Notes under the pieces: model-generated
What the model was told of the DNA's origin: nothing
Databases searched by the model: none
What the model saw: the letters and a program-made list of their open reading frames with translations, nothing else
Position numbers and translations under genes: made by a program
NCBI RefSeq assembly: GCF_001310815.1
Contig: NZ_BAZK01000005.1
Span: 1-64,000 of the forward strand
Origin: Pseudovibrio denitrificans JCM 12308
GTDB lineage: Bacteria; Pseudomonadota; Alphaproteobacteria; Rhizobiales; Stappiaceae
Reading direction: 5' to 3'
DNA: 64,000 bases
Part shown: piece after piece, positions 49,977 through 59,185 of the stretch
How positions within the stretch are numbered: the stretch's first letter is position 1
Layout of the letters: every line of letters begins with the position of its first letter

Positions 49977-52197
49977 TTAAGGTTTTACGTTTGCCTCGCG
50001 GACAACCCAGGCCGTTTGGTCTCCATAAATCGCGACGGAATATCCTTCGTACTCACGGACTAACGCTCCCAGTTCTCCGACGGCAACGAGACGGCTGCTT
50101 TGGTCGATGGACTGGCCTTTTTTGTAGCGTTTGTTGGTGTCACTCAGAACGTAGCGTTCTCCGATCAGGCTTGCGCCGGAAACCGTCAGGATGGTGTGTT
50201 CAGATCTCTTGTCAGGAAGCTGATGAACTCTGGGTTTCGCAGACTTTCACGGATGAAGTTGGAGTAGGGCACTAAACCAAGTTTATTGCTCAGCTCCGCT
50301 TTGATCAGACAATCACGGGTTGCCGCTGGATTGACTGCTGCTTCCAGAATGTAGCGCTGACGATCTTCAGGAAACGTTGTTAGAGACAGACTTTCGCTGC
50401 TGCTCAAAATATCCAGCCAGAGCACAGTTACCGGGATCTGTGAAACGGGCACTGAGAGGTCAACTGAGCAAAGCGGTCCTTCAGACGGTGGTGTGACAAG
50501 CAGTGGCAGGAATTTCTTTTTCAGATCTTCTGGTACTGTTTTAGATTCCGCAGATTTCATCCAGGCGAGGAAGACCACTTCAGCTGCTTCATTGAGTTCC
50601 GGATCATCCAGAGCAATGCTCTGGAAGCGTGCATCAACCTTGCTTTGAGGGGTTACTTTCCCTTTTTCAACTTCTTTAGTTACGCCCTTGTCTGTTGCAC
50701 CACCAACTTTTGTTGGTTCTACTTGCTTGAGCTCTTCTGGTGTCTCTGTTGGAGATGTGGAAGCCTGTGCTGAAGAAATACTGATACTACTTAGCAAGCG
50801 TTCTGTCGCTTTTTGAAGCGGTGTTGCAGGTGCATCTGGCTTGTCAGCTTCTGCGTTATCATTTTGTTTCGCGACACGACTAGAAGACTTTGTGCCGCGA
50901 CGTTCTGGAGCAAAGCCATCTTGCTGTTTGATTGCGCGTGCGAGCTCAAGCACTTTCGTTTGGCGTTCTTCTACCGGTTCATTGGTCTTCGGATCTACTG
51001 CTGCAAGCAAAGGTTCTATGCCGCCATCAAAGTTGGCTTTGAGGTCAACAACTTGACCGTTTTCCTGTACCAGTTTGACCAGCGAGCGCAGAGGGATGAC
51101 AGATGCGTATTGGCGGGAGTAAGAGCGCAGGAAACCTGACCAGCGATCTATGTCCTGGCTGGCAATGATGCCGCTTACTTCCAGCGTTTTGTCATCAAGG
51201 CGGAAAATGATAGTGTCATCAATCAGTGCGCGTTTGGCAAGTTTGCGGACATCCAGCAGATAGTCATCAGCGGTCTTAATCTTGGAAGTTACGCTGGAGA
51301 TACCATTCAGGCCGCGCAGATCTGCAATCAACTGGTCAGCCTCAGCCTTATCCAGCACGGAGCCGCTGAGTGTCAGCTCACCGTCATCCGCGAGTGCAAA
51401 GCTCACGTTTGAACCGCGGGATTGCAGATAACCGGCGATATCCTTCTTCAGTGTTTCGATGACGCGGACGCGGAGGCGAACAGGAACAGCTGTGCGTTCT
51501 ACTGCTTCAGTAATTGCGCGGCGTTGAACTGGCTCGCTGACATATCCTGTCAGGTAAATCTGATCATCCACATCCTGGCGCAGGCTTAAGCTCTCGGCGA
51601 AGGGGAGGTCAGTCAATGCTACGCGTACAGCTTCAATGCCACCATTCGGGAGAGCACTTGCGGTGCGAGGAGAAATCTTGCCGGAGCTATAAGATAGAAG
51701 CCACCAAGGACCACTGCGCTAGCAACCGTTGCAAGGGCGATGCGTTTGCGGTGTTTTGTGAGCGGCGCCATAACCGCGTCGACGTGCTTTGAGTTTTCAC
51801 CTAGCAGCGAGTTAGCCGTTGAGTTTTCGGGTTTTTCGTTTTCACTTTCACCGGCTGCATTCAGTGCTTTGCTGAGTGTCGCCCATTGGGCGTTCTTCGC
51901 GCCCAGAGCGATCTTGACGACACCAATGTTTATGACATCCAGTGGTTCAATTTCGATCCACTCGACATCTCCGCTGTCAAGAGAGACGCCATTTTCGGTA
52001 CGGATATCGCCAGCTTTGGCGGAGATTTCAATTTTATTGTCTTGCAAGCGCAGCTGCATGTGGCCTGCGGCGACGCTGAGGTCAGCAATCTGCAGGTCAT
52101 CGTTTCTGTCGGAGCCAAGTGTATACTCACCCGGCTCGAGCATTACTTCGGCGCCAGCCTGTTGGCCTACAAGTATTTTGAGGATGAGTTTACCCAT
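49977..52197 (-). CDS. sctD: T3SS inner-membrane ring protein SctD, two frameshifts
   Basis: About 741 residues after repair. Order: cytoplasmic FHA-like domain (about 1-100, with EYTLGSDRNDDLQIADLSV), linker, one membrane helix (about 153-172, IALATVASAVVLGGFYLI), then periplasmic ring-building or BON-type modules (DDQIYLTGYVSEPVQRRAI; DDGELTLSGSVLDKAEADQLI; DKTLEVSGIIASQDIDRW), an extended linker and a C-terminal domain. The frame breaks near 51646-51650 (one C missing, restoring LSPNGGIEAVRVALTDLPF) and near 50205 (one G missing, restoring HTILTVSGASLIGERYVLSD). This moves the true stop from 50186 to 49977. Start MGKLILKI at 52197. Confidence 0.85.
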
Positions 52198-52268
52198 TCG
52201 CCGTCCCACCTAACAAGCGCTGGAGTTCGCAATTATGGCTGTGTTTCCAAACGCGAACGAGAAAATGC

Positions 52269-52317
52269 CATGAGTTGTTCAGGCTCGGTAGAACCGAGCT
52301 TGTCTCATGTGCCTGAA
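52269..52317 (-). promoter_or_regulatory. Structured leader upstream of sctD with crossing inverted repeats
   Basis: Between the needle-like gene and sctD: CATGAG (52269-52274) pairs with CTCATG (52304-52309), TTCAGGC (52278-52284) pairs with GCCTGAA (52311-52317), and a tight hairpin GCTCGGT-aga-ACCGAGC (52283-52299) sits inside. The first two pairings cross, so they form a pseudoknot or two alternative structures. Confidence 0.5.
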
Positions 52318-52324
52318 TAAGAAG

Positions 52325-52368
52325 AAGGCTCTCTTATGCACGTGCTCACGCAGGCAGAAGAGAGCCTT
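52325..52368 (-). terminator. Hairpin after the needle-like gene
   Basis: Arms AAGGCTCTCTT (52325-52335) and AAGAGAGCCTT (52358-52368), 11 bp perfect, 22-base loop. It lies nine bases past the stop at 52377 on the minus strand and is followed by a T/C-rich stretch. Likely a terminator that favours the highly expressed needle-type gene. Confidence 0.7.
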
Positions 52369-52376
52369 TCAATGAC

Positions 52377-52667
52377 TTAGGAAATGTTACGCGCGCAGGC
52401 TTTTACCATGTCTGCGTGCGCCTTCACCATGCTGGTACGTGTCTGACCCATGGTGGTGTATGTGTTCACGAGCAGCTGCAGGGTGAACATCTTTTCTGTC
52501 TCAGCCAAGTTGGAGTTCTGAGCTTCAATGATCTTGTCATTGATCTTATCCATCTCAGTCTGAAAGCGGACGCTGATGTCAAGAGCGTTCATGCCCGCTT
52601 TATTTTGCAATGCTTCGGGAGCATCAGACGTATAGGACGCTGTAATGCCTTGGGTAAAAGACGTCAT
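52377..52667 (-). CDS. Small T3SS protein, probable needle subunit (SctF-like)
   Basis: A 96-residue all-helical protein without signal peptide or membrane helix. Size, heptad-like helices (FQTEMDKINDKIIEAQNSNLAETEKMFTLQLLVNTYTTM) and the polar C-terminal helix ending in ARNIS resemble T3SS needle or inner-rod subunits (SctF, SctI). It sits upstream of sctD and is followed by its own terminator, as expected for an abundant subunit. SctF is the first choice; SctI cannot be excluded. The similarity is structural in character rather than a clear motif match. Confidence 0.5.
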   Translation of the reverse strand: MTSFTQGITASYTSDAPEALQNKAGMNALDISVRFQTEMDKINDKIIEAQNSNLAETEKMFTLQLLVNTYTTMGQTRTSMVKAHADMVKACARNIS

Positions 52668-52694
52668 GTTGACTCTCCTAATATTTGCGCGGCT

Positions 52695-52934
52695 CTAACT
52701 CTGTACTGGAAATTTGCGCAGGACGTCCTGAGCAGCAGTGATGCCGTTTATCACTGTCTGAATGCGTTGATAGTCAGCCTCGGTCTGAGGTTCCTCGGAC
52801 TTGCGACGCATCTGAGCAGAAAGGTCTTCCAATTTTTCTCCGAGGAGCTGCGCATGATCTGATCCTTGCGAGCTTTTCAAAGCCTCTTCCAGATCGGTGA
52901 CATACATCTCGTTATTGGTATTTTCGTCCTGCAC
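52695..52934 (-). CDS. Small acidic helical T3SS protein, possible needle chaperone (SctE/YscE-like)
   Basis: A 79-residue protein, helical and charged (DLEEALKSSQGSDHAQLLGEKLEDLSAQMRRKS), 27 bases upstream of the needle-like gene on the same strand. Small partner proteins that keep the needle subunit soluble are commonly encoded here, for example CdsE next to CdsF in Chlamydia. The family cannot be proved from sequence alone. Confidence 0.4.
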   Translation of the reverse strand: MQDENTNNEMYVTDLEEALKSSQGSDHAQLLGEKLEDLSAQMRRKSEEPQTEADYQRIQTVINGITAAQDVLRKFPVQS

Positions 52935-52968
52935 GCGTCAGTCCTTTGTTTCAACGCTTACCAGCTTC

Positions 52969-53752
52969 TTAAAAGTTTGATTCATTATTGAGCAAGTTCC
53001 GCTCCAGCATTGTCCTATTCAGCACAGTGATAGAACGATCCTGAATTTTTATGATGCCTGCGCGTTCCCATTCTTTCAGACGACGGTTGATGTTGCTGCG
53101 TGTGCCACGAGCCATCGCGCCCAAGTCGCTCTGAGTGACGATTGCACCAGAAATGACAGACTTATCCTTCGGATCACTGCCAGCTGGAGTGCCAATAGAC
53201 TCCAGCAAGCTGAGCAGAGCGTGAGCCAGACGAGCTGAAAGGCTCGGCAATGACAGGCAGCGTTGATTCGATGTAGGAGCGATAGTGTTTCGCTACGACT
53301 ACAGCCAGCGCGCGGCAGATCTCTGCACTCTGTTCGTTGATGACATGAAATGCAGAACGTCTGATCTTATGAACGACAACATCTCCCAATGCGCATGCTG
53401 TGTCGGCATGTACAGATCGCTGAAATACACCCAGTTCGCCGAAGCTTTGGCCCGCAGTGATGATGGCATAAAGGAAGGTAGATCCATCTTCACGCAAGTG
53501 GCTCAAGCGAACGTGACCGCTTTCGATGATGTAGAGAAATTCAGCTTCATCTTCCTGAAGATAGATGTTTTCGCCATTTGAGTAGGTTTGACGGATCGCT
53601 GACTGCTCTAAAGATGCACATAATTCATCATTCAGCTCTTGAAACAGCGCTGCATTCTCTTTCCAGCTGCTTTCACCTGAGGATGAGGTGCCAGTATTAT
53701 GAGCTTGTGATGCGCCTCTACCCAGGCTTGCATCATATACTGCCTTTTCCAT
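52969..53752 (-). CDS. Crp/Fnr-family regulator in the T3SS locus, frameshifted
   Basis: About 261 residues after repair. Cyclic-nucleotide-binding-like domain (YSNGENIYLQEDEAEFLYIIESGHVRLSHLREDGSTFLYAIITAGQSFGELGVF) followed by a Crp-type winged helix (VTQSDLGAMARGTRSNINRRLKEWERAGIIKIQDRSITVLNR). No Fnr cysteine cluster is seen. The frame breaks near 53256-53262; adding two bases (GG and CCC runs) gives ESTLALSLPSLSARLAHALL. First in the order regulator, 79-residue, 96-residue and sctD genes, so it probably controls T3SS expression. Confidence 0.8.
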
Positions 53753-54124
53753 AGAAATGTACCGTGACCTCTTACTTAAATAAGTGCAGCTATTTCAGAG
53801 TTTGAAGATATACTGTTCTCCGTAGAGCAAATATACTTCGTCTTGTTTTTATTATACTCTACCAATATTCCACCCCAATCTCACTTGTACACAATTGCAG
53901 AGAATTGTGCTTCAGAACACGGTTAAAACTATAATTAAGACAGCTAATAGGCGAGTCAAGTCTGACTGTCATCATCTAACTTATATTTTAATGGATATTG
54001 TTCGTATCCCTCGGGATTGTGATTTTAAGTGCGAAAAAGTCACGATTTCCCTCCGTAATGTGAACAAGTGTGAGTCATTATATGATTGAAGCTGGTGTAT
54101 ACCTGCACGCAGTAGTCGTAGTAA
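53753..54124. other. AT-rich intergenic region between the Crp and CesT genes
   Basis: About 370 bases, AT-rich, holding the promoter of the Crp-type regulator. A 64-codon plus-strand frame (53895-54089) has no protein-like character and no ribosome site. No structured element was recognised. Confidence 0.5.
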
Positions 54125-54499
54125 TTAAAGTGAACTCAATTCACCTATTAGATAGTCGACCGTTTGTTCTAGTTTTGCAGGGCTAAGTTGTCCTGCTTCG
54201 TAAAGGACTGCTAGGTGTAACGTTCCATCTTTTGATTTTCCCGCATGCAGGTTGGTTCCGATTTCAGGCCTGAAGCCAGCTTTGGTCAAAAGTGCTTCAT
54301 TTGCTGAATTTTGATCACCTGTCATAGCGCGGCCGAGGCTCACAACGATGCTGTTGCCGCTCTCGACAGGAGTAAACGTCAGCTCTCCAGATTGTGATAG
54401 GAGGTAACTCAGGCTCCCATCCGCTTGAGGAGAAAAAGGGATTTTCATATTGTTTGCGAACGCTTCCAGACTTGACTGGATAGCACTTGAAAACTGCAT
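54125..54499 (-). CDS. CesT-type T3SS chaperone
   Basis: A 124-residue acidic protein with the alpha-beta-beta-beta-alpha-beta-beta-alpha layout of class I/CesT chaperones: an N-terminal helix (IQSSLEAFANNM), strands with LTFTPVESGNSIVVSLGR, a central helix region and the strand-helix end LHLAVLYEAGQLSPAKLEQTVDYLIGEL. It follows the gatekeeper SctW on the same strand by 66 bases, so SctW or a nearby effector may be its client. Confidence 0.65.
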   Translation of the reverse strand: MQFSSAIQSSLEAFANNMKIPFSPQADGSLSYLLSQSGELTFTPVESGNSIVVSLGRAMTGDQNSANEALLTKAGFRPEIGTNLHAGKSKDGTLHLAVLYEAGQLSPAKLEQTVDYLIGELSSL

Positions 54500-54565
54500 T
54501 CAAATCTCTCCTTTGCTTTTTCTGAACGTCGTTTGTGTTGCTGTTATTTTGCTGGCAATGAAGGC

Positions 54566-55852
54566 TCAATGAACACTGGTGGACCCAGCAGTGATCAGGT
54601 TGGCGTTTTCGAATGTTACGGTGTCGGATGCTGTCTGATACTGCTCTTCTTCCAGTATCGTCAGCTGCTCGGACAGAACCAGCAGTGTTTCGAGCTGTTG
54701 GTTGCGGATGTTCTCATTGGTGAGAATTGTGTCCGGAACCTCGCGGTGCAGCGCCAGCAGGTTGTTGGTGTAGTTGAGGGATGCGCTCACACCTGCAGGA
54801 GCCAATGGGGCGACGAGGCCTTGCGCATCCGCCGGTGAGGTTACCGCTTTACCCAGATAGTGGAACAGAGAGCTGGCGAGTGAGTCTGTGCCCAGCTCAT
54901 CGACCACACGATTGAACTCCGCAAAGTTGCGGCCTGTCAGCTTAGTCGCGACATGGACACCTTCATAAACGGTCCGCAGGCTCTTCAGCTTGCCGAGTTC
55001 GGTCAGCACAGCTTCCAGGTGAGCTGGCTCGTCCTGAGTATCGGCAATCTCCAGTCCCTGGCTCGCTGCGGTGGTGAATAGCTCTACGACATCGTCAAAT
55101 GAGGTGAGGGGCGAGCCTTCGTTTCCATTGACGTCTTGGTGCAAAGCGTGATGGCGGGCGATCAGATCATTGAACTTGTCGAAGATGACGCCGAAGTTTG
55201 CCTCACTGCGCAGCATGTCGCGGTAATGTTCACGGATGACGGCTGGGTCTGTTCCCAGATCCTCGGCTTTATCATGAGCCAGTTCTGCCACCGCGAAGCC
55301 AGCGCGGACATCTCTGCCGGTCTCACCGCTTTCCATGTATTCGCGTGCATTGAGCAGAGCACCCAGTAATGCATCATTTGCGCCGGTGTTCTCGAAATGC
55401 TCAATGGCGATTTGCAGGGCGGCGTATTGGTGTGTGACATCGCCGTCAAACTGCTGCAAAAATGCGAAGACATCCTGAGGTGTCAATTGACTGGAGCCGC
55501 CGCCAGAACTGTAGTTGTTCTGATAGTCTTGCAGCAACTGAACCAAACCTTGCAGTTTTTCCTGCGAAGGCATGTCTGGCAGTTTGTCGTAGTAGTCGGC
55601 AATCCGGGTGATCGCTTCGATGTTTGCACCCTGACCCTGACGGATTGAGCGGCTCTCCAGCGATCTCTTATCCAAGCGGGAGGAGACGGCCTGTCCCAGC
55701 TCTTCTGCGGCATCCGTCAGCTTGGATGGATTGTTAAGCTGCATAACGCGTTCAGCGCGGCGTTGACCGGTTGCTTCTGCCACCAGCGGAGCGCCGACAG
55801 GCGACTCAGCATTGTGAGTAGCAATGGTTGATCTTAAGACCTCTAAGCTCAT
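54566..55852 (-). CDS. sctW: T3SS gatekeeper SctW (YopN/InvE/HrpJ family)
   Basis: A 428-residue helical protein. The middle and C-terminal HrpJ/TyeA-like region is recognisable (LTPQDVFAFLQQFDGDVTHQYAALQIAIEHFENTGANDALLGALLNAREYMES; VRAGFAVAELA). Gatekeepers delay effector export until translocators are secreted or host contact is made. It is divergent from the 56065 operon and followed by a CesT chaperone. No frameshift. Confidence 0.82.
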   Translation of the reverse strand: MSLEVLRSTIATHNAESPVGAPLVAEATGQRRAERVMQLNNPSKLTDAAEELGQAVSSRLDKRSLESRSIRQGQGANIEAITRIADYYDKLPDMPSQEKLQGLVQLLQDYQNNYSSGGGSSQLTPQDVFAFLQQFDGDVTHQYAALQIAIEHFENTGANDALLGALLNAREYMESGETGRDVRAGFAVAELAHDKAEDLGTDPAVIREHYRDMLRSEANFGVIFDKFNDLIARHHALHQDVNGNEGSPLTSFDDVVELFTTAASQGLEIADTQDEPAHLEAVLTELGKLKSLRTVYEGVHVATKLTGRNFAEFNRVVDELGTDSLASSLFHYLGKAVTSPADAQGLVAPLAPAGVSASLNYTNNLLALHREVPDTILTNENIRNQQLETLLVLSEQLTILEEEQYQTASDTVTFENANLITAGSTSVH

Positions 55853-56064
55853 GGCAAGTCCCCCGCTGATAATATGAATAGGTATATGTCTTTCTCATAC
55901 TTCTTTTAGTGGAATTGCTTTGTGTCGGGCGGCACAAGCGGTGTCACCCATTTTGCTAATTCTGCCTTTCCTGTGGTTTCGATTTTTGGGTGTGTCGATC
56001 GGAACAGCAGGGTCTTCAGCCTCACAGCTATAGAGGGAAGATCGTGTTTTGATGGGAATGTTGT

Positions 56065-56463
56065 ATGGCGAAGACCAGATCCAGCAAAGATGAGTTGCTT
56101 CCCCAGTTCACTGTCACTGGTGATGCGGGCGATTTGTGCTCCTATCTGGATGAGGCCTTAAGTGCTTGTAATACTAGTAGGAGCTGGCCTTCGGAAGGTG
56201 AGTGGCAGGACGTCTCTTTTCAGATGGCCGCAAGCCTTCAGGAGCTGGTGGACCTGCCTGCAGTTCAAAAAGATCCAGCTGCGCAGCGTTTGATCGGTGG
56301 CTTGCTTTCCTCAAGAAGTTTTGACGATTTTTTGCAGGGTTATGATGCGATTGCTGAGCATTTTACGAAACGCCTGAAAGATCATGAAAATGAGACTGGA
56401 GGTGCCCGTTCTCAAGCCATTAAGCCCCAACGAAATGCGGGTCGTACTCGTCTGATTTTGTGA
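56065..56463 (+). CDS. Unrecognised small protein of the T3SS locus
   Basis: A 132-residue soluble protein of mostly helical composition with a basic C terminus (RNAGRTRLIL). No motif recognised. First gene of the plus-strand T3SS block, 15 bases before a 545-residue secreted-type protein. Either a chaperone for that protein or a regulatory component; both are guesses from position. Confidence 0.6.
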   Translation: MAKTRSSKDELLPQFTVTGDAGDLCSYLDEALSACNTSRSWPSEGEWQDVSFQMAASLQELVDLPAVQKDPAAQRLIGGLLSSRSFDDFLQGYDAIAEHFTKRLKDHENETGGARSQAIKPQRNAGRTRLIL

Positions 56464-56478
56464 AGTGAGGAGATGAAA

Positions 56479-58114
56479 ATGATAAATAATGTAGGTTCAG
56501 GTTCCTCTACGCCTGTCGATCCGAATACTCTTGTCACTCCTAAAGATGATGATGCATCCAAAGCTGCTTCTGGTGGTGCAGGTGATGGTGCGCAGGAAAA
56601 AGCTGCAGCTCAGTCCGGCACATTGCAGGCTGCGGAGACGCAGACGAGTGTTTGGGATAGTTTTCTTTCCAATTTACCTGAGAATGATCCGGATTATGAG
56701 AATCCGTTGTTGTCGATTCCAGGGACGACTGCCCACGCGACAGATCCAAGTAAATACAACGCGTATGTCGATAGTGTCTGGTAGATCCTGCTGATACCGT
56801 TGCGGATGAGGATCTGCCTGCGAACTATAACAATCCGACACCGCAGCAGTTCCTGTCCTGGCATCCGGCTGTTCAGCTGCGCTATCTGCGTGACAACTTT
56901 TCTGAGGCTGATATTCAGGCAGGTCGTACTGTGATTGGTACTGGTGATAATCAGGTGGGTGTCATTCGTTCTGACGACAAGCGCAGCATTACTGTTGTGA
57001 ATGAGCTGACAAAGTCACGGATTTTCCAGCACACCAAGACTGAGCAGGAGAGATTGGCAAATAATCCAATCTTTCTGACAAAGATCGCTCCATTGCTGGA
57101 TTTGCTGCCAAAATCGGGTACGGATCTGGCTGCAAGTCGTACTGTCATTACGCAACAGATTGATAGGCAAATTAATGAGGTCAAGAACAAGTCTCTGACT
57201 AATAAAACTTCAAGTTCAGATCAGAATAAGTTTAATACTGACAAGCAGGCTTACATCAAGCAGTTGGAAATGCTGCGAGAAAATGTACCCAATAGCGGTA
57301 TTTACGCGCCTTCTGATCTGGCTGCTGAGATGCAAGAGATCGTTAAGCGGTTTGAGCGGGCGCACGCTTACTTCGATGTGAAGACACCGCATCTGGCTAA
57401 TCCGGCGCGTGATTCACGTAATGTTCTGACGCCAGACAGCAATGCATCAATTAACCGAGGGTATGCTGTATTCATCGAGCAGGAGCAGCGCATTCTGGCT
57501 ATCAAGCAAGCTGAGCAGCAGATGTTGTCAGCCGGTGGTATTACGAATGCAGATGGTACGGTTTCGCGGCTGGATTTGCCTACACTCGTGGCGCTCATTC
57601 AGAATCAAGCCAGCTTGAAGCAGCAGGCGGTTATCACAATGAGGACGGAGCAGCTGACACAGTTGAATCAGTTGTCGCAAGCTATGCAGAAATGCAGCGT
57701 ATTGTGAATGAGACGCTAAAGAAGTTTGTTGATACCGGAAAGGATGCGGACAAAGAAAAGCACACCATTTCTGTATCTTTCGATAATCCTAGTCAGTTCA
57801 GCACTGCTGTTGCTTACATGTTTGAAGACTATGCTTCGGCCCAGCCGCATCCAGTCGAAAAAGAGTTCAATATTACGCGCCCAACGCATGACATGATCAG
57901 CAATAGTAGCGGAAGTAAGAACTCCTTTAAGCGTACGCAGTGGGAGCGGTTTTCTACGCAGTTGAGTGATGCGGTGACTTTGTTGAACCCGCAGCTGCTG
58001 ACCAACGATATCAACCAGGATAACCGTGAGCAGAACCGTTCTTATGAGCAGGCGACGGGTACGGTACGTCGTAGCTTTGATCTGAACATTCAGATCGCAC
58101 GCGGCTTCTCCTAG
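56479..58114 (+). CDS. Unrecognised T3SS-locus protein of about 545 residues, two frameshifts
   Basis: After repair it runs from ATG 56479 (GAGGAG at the right distance; ATG 56473 lies too close) to 58114. The N terminus (1-60) is small, polar and disordered, as in T3SS-exported proteins; the rest is hydrophilic and helical with coiled-coil stretches and no membrane helix. The C-terminal helix (QWERFSTQLSDAVTLLNPQLLTND... FDLNIQIARGFS) is reminiscent of hydrophilic needle-tip translocators (IpaD/SipD type), which would complete a set with the SctE and SctB translocators downstream. The frame breaks near 56784 (one G) and near 57693 (one A). Tip protein or effector; not proven. Confidence 0.5.
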
Positions 58115-58131
58115 GATACATTTATAGAGTT

Positions 58132-58166
58132 GGCGGTTCTGGCTTTTGTAGTCAGGGCTGCCTTTT
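58132..58166 (+). terminator. Hairpin with wobble pairs after the 545-residue gene
   Basis: GGCGGTTCTGGC (58132-58143) can pair fully with GTCAGGGCTGCC (58151-58162) using four G-T pairs, loop TTTTGTA, followed by T4. Probably a weak or partial terminator 17 bases after the stop. Confidence 0.55.
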
Positions 58167-58191
58167 GCTTTAACTGAGTACGGAATTCGGA

Positions 58192-58572
58192 ATGCGGGTT
58201 GCATCAATTACAATTGGGGTGAACGAGGTCTCCAACTGGAAGGTTGAAGATCAGGTTCAGTTGCCTGAGGGCAAGAAGCTTGCTCCCGTATTCTTACCTG
58301 AAGTCCGGCCTTTGCATGAAGTGCTTCATCGTCCAACTTTGGATGAGCGGTTGCCGGCCCTGTTGTTGCCGGATCTGTCAGAGACAGACATTCTTCTTCC
58401 GACTGAGCTGAGTGAAATGCGCAAGGAGCTTCAGCGCTTGTTTGCTGCTGCTGCTCTGCGGGAGCAGGGGGAAAGAAAGCGCATCCTTAAAAGTGTTGCT
58501 GATCTACTGATGGGTGATGTCCTGCTTGATGAAGACCTGCAAGCTGCGCTTGCCATGTTGTTGCAGGGGTAG
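58192..58572 (+). CDS. Unrecognised small T3SS-locus protein
   Basis: A 126-residue protein: a proline-rich N-terminal half (PVFLPEVRPLHEVLHRPTLDERLPALLLPDL) and a helical C-terminal half (MRKELQRLFAAAALREQGERKRILKSVADLLM). Five bases separate it from the next gene, so they are cotranscribed. No family recognised; a T3SS chaperone or accessory role is inferred from position. Confidence 0.55.
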   Translation: MRVASITIGVNEVSNWKVEDQVQLPEGKKLAPVFLPEVRPLHEVLHRPTLDERLPALLLPDLSETDILLPTELSEMRKELQRLFAAAALREQGERKRILKSVADLLMGDVLLDEDLQAALAMLLQG

Positions 58573-58577
58573 AGGTT

Positions 58578-58952
58578 ATGGCAGCTCTTAACAGTCGGCA
58601 GCGAGATTTTTTGCTCTTGAGCGTCTACATCATGACGCAGAACTGCAAGTATGCTGAAGCTTTGACCATGGTGCAGGGCATGATGGTGATGGAGGATGAC
58701 TCCAAGGAGGTTTTGCTCGCTCGCACCATCCTTCTCTTCTTGCTCAATCGGTTTGATCTGGCACTTGAGAGTTTGCGGGAGCTGGACCTGCAGGATCCGC
58801 TTGAGCAGTTTGGAAACTACACGCGCTCCGATGAGCAGTCCATGCGCCATTATATTCGGGCGCGCTGTCTTTATACGCTCCACGATGCAGACAAAGCCAA
58901 GGATGCAATTGACATCTATCTGGGCAATCGACGGCAAAAACTCTCTCAATAA
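58578..58952 (+). CDS. Small TPR-like protein of the T3SS (SctG/YscG-like)
   Basis: A 124-residue all-helical protein with TPR-like helix pairs (KYAEALTMVQGMMVMEDDSKEVLLARTILLFLLNRFDLALESLRELDLQDPL and MRHYIRARCLYTLHDADKAKDAIDIYLG). Needle chaperones of the YscG group have this size and fold. Could equally be a small translocator chaperone. A terminator follows. Confidence 0.55.
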   Translation: MAALNSRQRDFLLLSVYIMTQNCKYAEALTMVQGMMVMEDDSKEVLLARTILLFLLNRFDLALESLRELDLQDPLEQFGNYTRSDEQSMRHYIRARCLYTLHDADKAKDAIDIYLGNRRQKLSQ

Positions 58953-58970
58953 AATTGGGTTGAGATCAAG

Positions 58971-58995
58971 GAGAGGGCAGAGTTCCTCTCTTTTT
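58971..58995 (+). terminator. Terminator after the TPR-like gene
   Basis: Stem GAGAGG (58971-58976) and CCTCTC (58985-58990), eight-base loop, T5. Confidence 0.7.
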
Positions 58996-59099
58996 GATTG
59001 AAATGCGCTGCTTTGATCTGTGGTTCGGCAGTGTGTTGTCTTCGCTCACATATTCGTGACGCATAAAAAATCACTGCACAATGTGTATTGCCTATTCTT

Positions 59100-59122
59100 G
59101 TGTTCTGTTTGGCACAGAACAC
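59100..59122. promoter_or_regulatory. Perfect dyad before the translocator operon
   Basis: GTGTTCTG (59100-59107), seven-base spacer, CAGAACAC (59115-59122). It lies 64 bases before the start of the chaperone-translocator operon (59186) and is a plausible operator. The arms do not resemble the consensus Crp site (TGTGA-N6-TCACA). Confidence 0.5.
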
Positions 59123-59185
59123 CTTCTGATTGCGCTCTATTGTTTTCTTAAATGCTGAATTAGTCAGAGATAAAGAAAGAGCGCC

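Noticed and set aside
53895..54089. 64-codon plus-strand frame in the AT-rich gap
   Set aside because: No ribosome site and random-looking composition; it lies in the promoter region of the Crp-type gene.
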